A stretch of DNA of 63,897 nt from a virus. The notes under the pieces are model-generated. The model had not been told where the DNA came from. It worked only from the letters and a program-made list of their open reading frames with translations, and made no database searches. The translations under genes and the position numbers were made by a program. The number at the start of each line of letters is the position of its first letter. The stretch's first letter is position 1. Location: the IMG/VR virus record IMGVR_UViG_3300046782_000223, positions 1-63,897 of that record; one strand, written 5' to 3'. Positions 58,249-63,897 of this stretch are shown here, in pieces.

Positions 58249-60063
58249 ATGGCCGCCATCCGCCTCCTGGCCTTCGACGGCCTGATGCCGCGGATGTCAC
58301 CTACGCTGCTCGACCAGACGATGGCGCAGGTGGCGTCCAACGTGAAGCTCTACAGTAAGGAGCTTCGCTTTTGGCGCGGGCCGGTGCTGACCCACTCGCC
58401 GCCGCAGGCCAACTACCAGACGCTCTACCGGCTATTCGACAGCCTCGGCGGCAGCGTCTTCCTGCTGTGGCTGAACGAGGTGGATGTGGCTCCCAGCCCG
58501 GTGGCCGACACCGGCGAGAGCCGCATCTACTACACCGGCGACGGGCCGCCGAAGAAGACCAACTTCGCCATGGCGACCAGTGGGGCGGAGCCCTACCCGA
58601 GCGCGTCGATGCCGATGGGCGTGGCCGCCCCGACCGTGGCTCCGGTCCTGGCGGTGAACGTCCACGGCACTGGCACGATAGAGACGCGTGCCTACGTCTA
58701 CACCTGGGTGTCGACCTTCGGGACGATCAAGGCCGAGAGCGCGCCGTCACCCGCGTCGTCGATCGACGTCGAGCCGGACGGGTCCACCGTCACGGTGACG
58801 ATCCCTGCCACGGCCCCGGACCCGGCCTACAACATCACCTCATGGCGCGTCTATCGCACGGTCGTCGGCGCGACCACGGTCGGCTACGAGTTCGTCGACG
58901 AGGTGGTGATCGCGCAGAAGGTCTACGCCGACACCAAGACTGTCGCCCAGCTGGGCGAGGTGATCGGCACGATCGGCTGGGTCCCGCCGCCCGACACCTT
59001 GCTCGGGTTGGTTGGCCTGCCGGGCGGGGCGCTGGCCGGGTTCGTCGGCAACACGGTCTACTTCTCCGAGCCCTACCATCCGCACGCATGGCCGCTGATC
59101 TACGCCATCACCATCCCCTCGCTGCGCGTGGTCGGCCTCGCCACCTCAGGGTCGGACGTGGTGGTGATGACCGACACCCAGCCGTACATCATCCACGGCG
59201 GCGACCCCGGCAACATGTACGTCGAGAAGGTCCCGCTGATGGAGCCGTGCGTGGCCAAACGCACGATCGCCTCCGACGAGGACGGCGTGGTCTACGCTAG
59301 CCCCAACGGGCTGATCTCGATCTCCCCGGCCGGGCGCGGCGTGGTTACCACCAACCTGTTCACCGCCGACGAGTGGCGGCCGCTGGTCCCGCAGACCATG
59401 AAGGCCGCGGTCATGCAGGGGCGCTACTTCGGGGTGTTCCCCAACGAGGACCCGACGCGCGCCCTGTTGCTGAGCCGCACCGATCCGCCGGCGCTCAGCT
59501 ACATGAACCTGCCCGCCACCGCGCTGCACGTCGACGCCCGCAACGGGGTCATGTTCTACGTCCACGACAGTTCCATCGCGGCGAACTTCGGCAAGATTTT
59601 CCAGCTGGACGCCGACGAGGTGACCCCGCTGAACTACACATGGCGGTCCAAGCGGTTCTTCGTCGAGAAGGCGGTGACGTTCAGCCTCATGCGCCTCGAC
59701 GCTGACTACGGTCAGGTGGTGGACGAGGCGGCGAACTTGGCTCAGGCCAAGATCGTCAACGACCACAACACCGCAGCCTATCCGAACCCGCTGCAGGGCG
59801 CGTTCAACGAGGTGCCGCTCAACACCTGGGAGATCAACGGCAGCACGCTGTGGAACCCGCCGCACGCCGGGAGCGCACGCAGCGTGCAGGTGGTGGTTCA
59901 CGGCGATGGCGAGGAGGCCGTGGTCAACCTGCAGCCGACAAGCCTGAACCCTATCCGCGTGCCGCCTTTCAAGTGCCGCGAGCTTGAGTTCACGATCATG
60001 GGCAATATCAATGTCCGCTCCCTCCACTTCGCGACGACGATGGAGGAGCTTCTCGCCTCATGA
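58249..60063 (+). CDS. Large tail or stopper-type structural protein
   Basis: The 604-residue protein starts MAAIRLLAFDGLMPRMSPTL and continues QVASNVKLYSKELRFWRGP. Proteins with this opening are common virion proteins in podoviruses, probably tail components. It contains a fibronectin-like segment (TRAYVYTWVSTFGTIKAESA). Its function is assigned by position and resemblance. Confidence 0.6.
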   Translation: MAAIRLLAFDGLMPRMSPTLLDQTMAQVASNVKLYSKELRFWRGPVLTHSPPQANYQTLYRLFDSLGGSVFLLWLNEVDVAPSPVADTGESRIYYTGDGPPKKTNFAMATSGAEPYPSASMPMGVAAPTVAPVLAVNVHGTGTIETRAYVYTWVSTFGTIKAESAPSPASSIDVEPDGSTVTVTIPATAPDPAYNITSWRVYRTVVGATTVGYEFVDEVVIAQKVYADTKTVAQLGEVIGTIGWVPPPDTLLGLVGLPGGALAGFVGNTVYFSEPYHPHAWPLIYAITIPSLRVVGLATSGSDVVVMTDTQPYIIHGGDPGNMYVEKVPLMEPCVAKRTIASDEDGVVYASPNGLISISPAGRGVVTTNLFTADEWRPLVPQTMKAAVMQGRYFGVFPNEDPTRALLLSRTDPPALSYMNLPATALHVDARNGVMFYVHDSSIAANFGKIFQLDADEVTPLNYTWRSKRFFVEKAVTFSLMRLDADYGQVVDEAANLAQAKIVNDHNTAAYPNPLQGAFNEVPLNTWEINGSTLWNPPHAGSARSVQVVVHGDGEEAVVNLQPTSLNPIRVPPFKCRELEFTIMGNINVRSLHFATTMEELLAS

Positions 60064-62051
60064 TCGTGGCGCTTCCCGACGTCCCGACCCTGCAGAACCC
60101 GGGCCTCTACGAGCTTCTGCTGGCCATGCGGAAGCAGATGGTGGACATCGGCACGCAGATTGACGCCGGGGCGGCTGGCGGGACGGGGACCGGCGGCAGC
60201 AATGTGCCTGGACCACGCGGCCCCGCAGGGCCTGCAGGACCGACCGGAGCGACCGGCCCTGCCGGACCTACCGGCGCGACCGGCGCGCTGGGTCCACAAG
60301 GCCCTCCGGGGCCGCAAGGCCCACCTGGGACCGGAGGGACGGGTGGCGGGGCGCGCGACCCCAAGAGCTTCGTGCTTGACTACAGCGGTGTGGGTGACGG
60401 CGGGACGCCCAACGACGCCGCATTCACCGCCTACCTGAACGACGTCGCGACCAAGAACGTCTACATCGCGCCCGGCGACTACGTCACCTCGTTCGACAAG
60501 TCCGCGCTGACCAAGCACCTAGAGGGGCGCGGCGTCATCCTCGCCTCGACCACGGCGGCGGTGCCGGCGAAGTTCGGCTACATGGCCGCCAAGCCCTCGA
60601 CCTGGGCGGTGCAGGGCGATCTCGGCTGGTTCCGCGGCGACCAGTGGTTCACCGATGGCGGCGAGTGGAAGGTGATCGGTGCGGGCGTCCGCACCTACGA
60701 CCTGACCCAGCGGTATTTCGAGAGCAACGTCATCCCGCATCACCACTGGCTGGACGTGGAGAGCGGCAACTCGGGCATCGCCGGGTACTGCACCGGCGGG
60801 GCCGCGGCGAACTACGTCTTCATGGACGCCGTCGGCTCCCAGGAGTGGGTCGGCAAACAGTGTTATATCCGCCAGGGGTTCGGTGGCGCGGTGCTGGCTG
60901 GGCCGCTGACCGTGCAGTCGGTCGGCGGGAGCCAAGTCTTCTTCACCGCCAATCACGGCCTGAACGTCTCGTGGAACCCGCCGGCCTCCGCGCCCAGCCT
61001 GCAGTTCGCGCCCCGATCCTGGGCGGGCGTGCGCTATGTCCGGGTTCGCGCCCGGGCCGGCGGCGACATCTACGGCGACCTCGTCCGCGTGCAGATCGAG
61101 TACAACCCGAAGCCCACCGAGCTCAGCCACGTCTTCAACACCATGACGGGTGCGCAGTACGGGGGTTCGGTCGATTTCAAGGCGGGCACCAGCGGCACCT
61201 ACTGCACAGGATGGGAGAGCCAGTACAATGCGCTCGCGGCGGACGGCTCTCCTGACGTCTGCGTCCGCGTCCGCGTCGACAGCTTGGTGCGCGACAACGA
61301 CCGCTCCGACCGCGGCGGCCGCTCGTGGACCGGCAACTACATGGCCTCGACCGGCCTACGGCCTTCTGACAGCGCCAATGTCGTGGTTGGGTTCTGGCGT
61401 CGCGCTTTCGACACCGTCGGTGCGACCCTCATGGAGGGTTCGTACCTGACGGCGGCGGCCAACGCCGGGGCCACGAGCATTCAGGTGAAGTGGCCGGCCG
61501 GCGCGCGTGTCGGCCACCCGCTCACGGTCAAGGGCGGCTACAACGGCACCATCCAGGCGGTCAGCGGCAACACCATCTCCATCAGCCCGGGCCTCGACAA
61601 GGCATACCCCGTCGACACCATCGTCGACTTCCCGGACGGCGGCGTGGCCCTGCACATGGCCGTCAACCAGTGGATCAACTTCGACGGCAAGCAGACTGTC
61701 GCCGGCCGCAGCGGCGACCCCTACGGCATGTTCCCCACTGGCTGGGGCAACGAGACCGGGGTTATCTGGGTGGGCGCGGAGGCCGACGGAGCGACCAACG
61801 CACTGGCCTTCTACAACGGCACGACGCGGTTTCGAGTGCGCGCGTTGGGCGTGAACTGCAATGTGGATTTCCTGGGCGCAGGGACTATCCAGGCAGGCAA
61901 GGACTTGCTGACCGGGTCGTCCACGACTAACCCAAACTTCGCCGGCTCCGTTGTCTTCGGCTTGGGTCTCGGCAATTACATCGCCTTCAACAACGCCACA
62001 GGGAAGTACGAGTTCTATGTCGGAAATGCCAAGGTCTTCTCCATCCCCTGA
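60060..62051 (+). CDS. Tailspike-like protein with collagen-like neck
   Basis: The 663-residue protein has a short N-terminal part, a collagen-like Gly-X-Y stretch at about residues 50-97 (GPRGPAGPAGPTGATGPAGP and on), then a block typical of pectate-lyase-type beta-helix tailspikes (DPKSFVLDYSGVGDGGTPND, then AAFTAYLND). The C-terminal half is beta-rich. It probably trimerises and binds or degrades host surface polysaccharide. ATGA overlaps the previous gene. Confidence 0.75.
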   Translation: MIVALPDVPTLQNPGLYELLLAMRKQMVDIGTQIDAGAAGGTGTGGSNVPGPRGPAGPAGPTGATGPAGPTGATGALGPQGPPGPQGPPGTGGTGGGARDPKSFVLDYSGVGDGGTPNDAAFTAYLNDVATKNVYIAPGDYVTSFDKSALTKHLEGRGVILASTTAAVPAKFGYMAAKPSTWAVQGDLGWFRGDQWFTDGGEWKVIGAGVRTYDLTQRYFESNVIPHHHWLDVESGNSGIAGYCTGGAAANYVFMDAVGSQEWVGKQCYIRQGFGGAVLAGPLTVQSVGGSQVFFTANHGLNVSWNPPASAPSLQFAPRSWAGVRYVRVRARAGGDIYGDLVRVQIEYNPKPTELSHVFNTMTGAQYGGSVDFKAGTSGTYCTGWESQYNALAADGSPDVCVRVRVDSLVRDNDRSDRGGRSWTGNYMASTGLRPSDSANVVVGFWRRAFDTVGATLMEGSYLTAAANAGATSIQVKWPAGARVGHPLTVKGGYNGTIQAVSGNTISISPGLDKAYPVDTIVDFPDGGVALHMAVNQWINFDGKQTVAGRSGDPYGMFPTGWGNETGVIWVGAEADGATNALAFYNGTTRFRVRALGVNCNVDFLGAGTIQAGKDLLTGSSTTNPNFAGSVVFGLGLGNYIAFNNATGKYEFYVGNAKVFSIP

Positions 62052-62061
62052 CCAAGGGGCG

Positions 62062-62229
62062 ATGATGCGGGAGGCGGTCGAACGCCAGATCGGAATGCTC
62101 ACATGTCAGGTGATCGACCTGAACGTCCGGCTGATGGTGGCGCAGCAGGAGATGGGTCTGCAGTCGCAAGCCATCGTCGAAAGAGACGCCGAAATCGCGC
62201 TGCTCAAGGCCAACGCCAAGGAGGCGTGA
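62062..62229 (+). CDS. Small coiled-coil protein
   Basis: The 55-residue product (MMREAVERQIGMLTCQVIDL onward) is helical with heptad-like spacing. AAGGGGC precedes the double ATG. It overlaps the GNAT start by GTGA. Its function is unknown. Confidence 0.5.
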   Translation: MMREAVERQIGMLTCQVIDLNVRLMVAQQEMGLQSQAIVERDAEIALLKANAKEA

Positions 62230-62636
62230 CCTGGGAAGTCGTGGCCGATGCGGATGCCGGCTACGCCTTCATCACCCAGCACTACGACATCGGCCGCACG
62301 CAGCAGTTCCGCGCCATCTGCCAGAAGAAGAACGGGGTGATCGTGGCTGCCGTGGGCTACGACGAGTGCAACGGCTCGAACATCTTCTGCCACATCGCCT
62401 CGGACGGGTCGAAGCGGTGGATGACGCGCTGGTATCTGCACGAGATTTTCAAGTTCCCCTTCCGCACGATCGGCTGCGAACGCATCACCTTGTGGGTCGA
62501 CGCGACCAACTACGCCAGCCTTGGGTTCGTGACGAACCTTGGGTTCAAGCGCGAGGCGGTGTTAGAGAGGGCGGGTCGTGAAGGCCACGACGTGATCATC
62601 TTGCGGATGTTCAGGCGGGAGTGCCGCTATGCGTGA
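62226..62636 (+). CDS. GNAT-like acetyltransferase
   Basis: The 136-residue protein fits GNAT by HIASDGSKRWMTRWYLHEIF, CERITLWVDATNYASLGFVT and NLGFKREAVLERAGREGHDV, the usual order of late beta strands and the Asn-x-x-Ala/Ser segment. GTG 62226 overlaps the upstream stop. Similar enzymes occur in the tail regions of podoviruses; the substrate is unknown. The N-terminal third is short, so the family match is partial. Confidence 0.65.
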   Translation: MTWEVVADADAGYAFITQHYDIGRTQQFRAICQKKNGVIVAAVGYDECNGSNIFCHIASDGSKRWMTRWYLHEIFKFPFRTIGCERITLWVDATNYASLGFVTNLGFKREAVLERAGREGHDVIILRMFRRECRYA

Positions 62637-63654
62637 CCGCTACTACTCCAAGAAGGACGCCAAGGGCGCATTCGATCCGCAGGTCGGCGCGGCGGCCCAG
62701 GCGCAGACCGCCCTAGCCCAGCACACCCAGGACTGGAACGAGAAGTTCTACAACGAACAGGTCGCGCCGGTCCTGCAGCAGATGACCAAGGAGAGCGAGG
62801 TCAACCTCGGTCGCCAAGGCGAACTGTTCGACCTGAACATGGCCCAGGCCAAGCAGGCCGCGGACCGCTACAACACCCTCGGCATCCCTGCCGAGGATGC
62901 CTACTACAAGATGGTCAAGGACTACTCCGCGCCTGATGAGCAGGAGCGGCAGGCGCGGGCGGCGCTGGGTGACGTGCGCACGGCGGCGGCCAGTCAGCAG
63001 CAGCAGATGCAGCGCCGGTTCTCCGGTCTCGGCATTGACCCCACCAGCCCGGCCGCGCTGTCGGCGCAGAGCGACATCGCCGTTCAGCAGGCCGCGACTG
63101 AAGCCGGCGCGGCGACGCGCGCCCGCGAGGCGGCCAAGACCTTGGGCATGCAGCTGACCGGCGACGCCGCCAACTTCGGGCGCGGCGGCCAGTCCGGCAT
63201 CCTGGGGTTCGGCAACGCCGCCGGCGGGGCGGCGAGCGCGGCAGCGAGCGGGGCGGCGACGGCGGCGGGCGTCGCGCCCGGCGGCGCGGCCAATGTGAAC
63301 GCGGGTCTCGGGCTGGCGCAGAAGGCGTACGGCTCCAACCTCGACGCCTACACCACGCTCAACAAGTCCTCGATGGATCAGACCAGCGCCGCCTACCAGG
63401 GTCTGGGTCAGGCGGTCGGCGGGGCGGCGTCGGCGATCAAGTGGTCGGATCGGGAGCTCAAGACGCACACCAAGAAGATCGCCACCCTGGCGCATGGCAT
63501 CGGGCTGTGGCTGTTCAACTACATCTGGGATGCGCACGACGCGCCGCTGCGCTGCGGATACATGGCTGACGAGGTTGAGCCGATCTTCCCGGGAGCGGTC
63601 TTCACCGGGCCGGGCGGATACAAGCAGCTTGACTATAGCAAGGTGCTGGTCTGA
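62629..63654 (+). CDS. Internal virion protein with S74-like chaperone tail
   Basis: The 341-residue protein has a helical N-terminal part (AAASQQQQMQRRFSGLGI), an Ala/Gly-rich linker, and a C-terminal domain SDRELKTHTKKI, then GLWLFNYIWDAH, GYMADEVEPIFP and GGYKQLDYSKVLV. This order matches the Peptidase_S74 intramolecular chaperone, including a Ser-Asp-x-x-x-Lys opening at the self-cleavage point. Its presence on a probable ejection protein rather than a fibre is of interest. It overlaps the next gene (TGATG). Confidence 0.7.
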   Translation: MRDRYYSKKDAKGAFDPQVGAAAQAQTALAQHTQDWNEKFYNEQVAPVLQQMTKESEVNLGRQGELFDLNMAQAKQAADRYNTLGIPAEDAYYKMVKDYSAPDEQERQARAALGDVRTAAASQQQQMQRRFSGLGIDPTSPAALSAQSDIAVQQAATEAGAATRAREAAKTLGMQLTGDAANFGRGGQSGILGFGNAAGGAASAAASGAATAAGVAPGGAANVNAGLGLAQKAYGSNLDAYTTLNKSSMDQTSAAYQGLGQAVGGAASAIKWSDRELKTHTKKIATLAHGIGLWLFNYIWDAHDAPLRCGYMADEVEPIFPGAVFTGPGGYKQLDYSKVLV

Positions 63655-63897
63655 TGGGCATTGGACTTGGGCTGTTCGCCGGCGGCGTGGCCAAGGGCTA
63701 TCAGGAGTTCGAGGAGCTCAAGAACAAGCGCGCCGCGGCCGACGCCCAACGTGTCGAGGCGCAGATCAAGAAGAAGGCGCTGGATGATCAGCTGACGGAA
63801 CAGCAGATCACCAAGTCCGCCCCGCAGATCGGGGCCAAGGTGATCGGGCTGGGCGGCGTCGACAGCTACTACACGCCGCAGCGAAGCGCCGCGATAG
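63654..63897 (+). CDS. Internal virion/ejection-type protein, 5' part
   Basis: This is the beginning (MGIGLGLFAGGVAKGYQEFE onward) of the gene that continues at bases 2-1930. Joined, it encodes about 680 residues. A glycine-rich hydrophobic opening is followed by a charged coiled-coil (ELKNKRAAADAQRVEAQIKK). The ATG overlaps the preceding TGA. Confidence 0.85.
   Translation, partial: MGIGLGLFAGGVAKGYQEFEELKNKRAAADAQRVEAQIKKKALDDQLTEQQITKSAPQIGAKVIGLGGVDSYYTPQRSAAI
63770..63895. repeat. Right copy of terminal direct repeat
   Basis: This is an exact copy of bases 1-126. Base 63896 (a) differs from base 127 (c), so the identity ends inside the window. Confidence 0.95.

Noticed and set aside
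1-63897. tRNA genes, CRISPR arrays, integrase or attachment sites
   Set aside because: No cloverleaf-like segment, spaced direct-repeat array, recombinase motif or duplicated core site was seen by eye.

Overview
This window is the genome of a tailed phage with a podovirus-style virion, about 63.77 kb long, linearised inside a gene. Bases 1-126 reappear exactly at 63770-63895, and the reading frame that leaves the right end (start 63654) continues into the frame that enters at base 2. The window is therefore one genome plus a short terminal overlap. The DNA is GC-rich. I see no integrase, phage RNA polymerase, tRNA or CRISPR array, so I read it as a virulent phage transcribed by the host sigma70 RNA polymerase. 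The host is probably a GC-rich proteobacterium; the exact group cannot be told. Size and virion layout recall Bcep22-type podoviruses from memory, which I could not test.

Layout. The rightward late module runs from about 42.66 kb to the right end and wraps to 9.3 kb. It holds an N4 gp49/Sf6 gp66-family protein, probable small terminase, a small head or decoration protein, large terminase, portal, scaffold, major capsid, two adaptor-like proteins, a series of tail, fibre and adhesin proteins (PKD-like repeats, glycine-rich, collagen-like tailspike), a GNAT enzyme, a protein ending in an S74-type chaperone domain, and two ejection-type internal proteins. The second of these has 2454 residues and carries a lytic transglycosylase and a zincin motif. 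The leftward early/middle module runs from 42.1 kb down to 9.3 kb. From promoter-proximal to distal it holds an accessory block of small proteins, an envelope-directed block (34.4-37.9 kb, with four rightward small genes inside it), a block of about 20 small genes, an M20/M28-type peptidase, a MoxR ATPase and VWA pair, an HslV-like protease, DNA polymerase A, RecB-family and VRR-NUC nucleases, a DnaQ exonuclease, an SNF2-type helicase, an SSB-like protein and a primase-helicase. The two modules diverge near 42.2-42.66 kb and converge at 9292-9295, where both stop codons share one CTAG.

Regulation is the most striking part. Eleven copies of an 18-bp palindrome, AATTGCC-N4-GGCAATT, lie only in the leftward module, and most are just upstream of a GAAGGA-type ribosome binding site. 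Separately, three near-consensus sigma70 promoters, and two weaker relatives, share a conserved spacer whose palindromic ACACTAGTGT-like core overlaps the -10 box. Together they look like a two-layer early/middle regulon. Small HTH proteins encoded in the same module are possible regulators. No canonical endolysin was recognised; several tiny membrane proteins are holin candidates.
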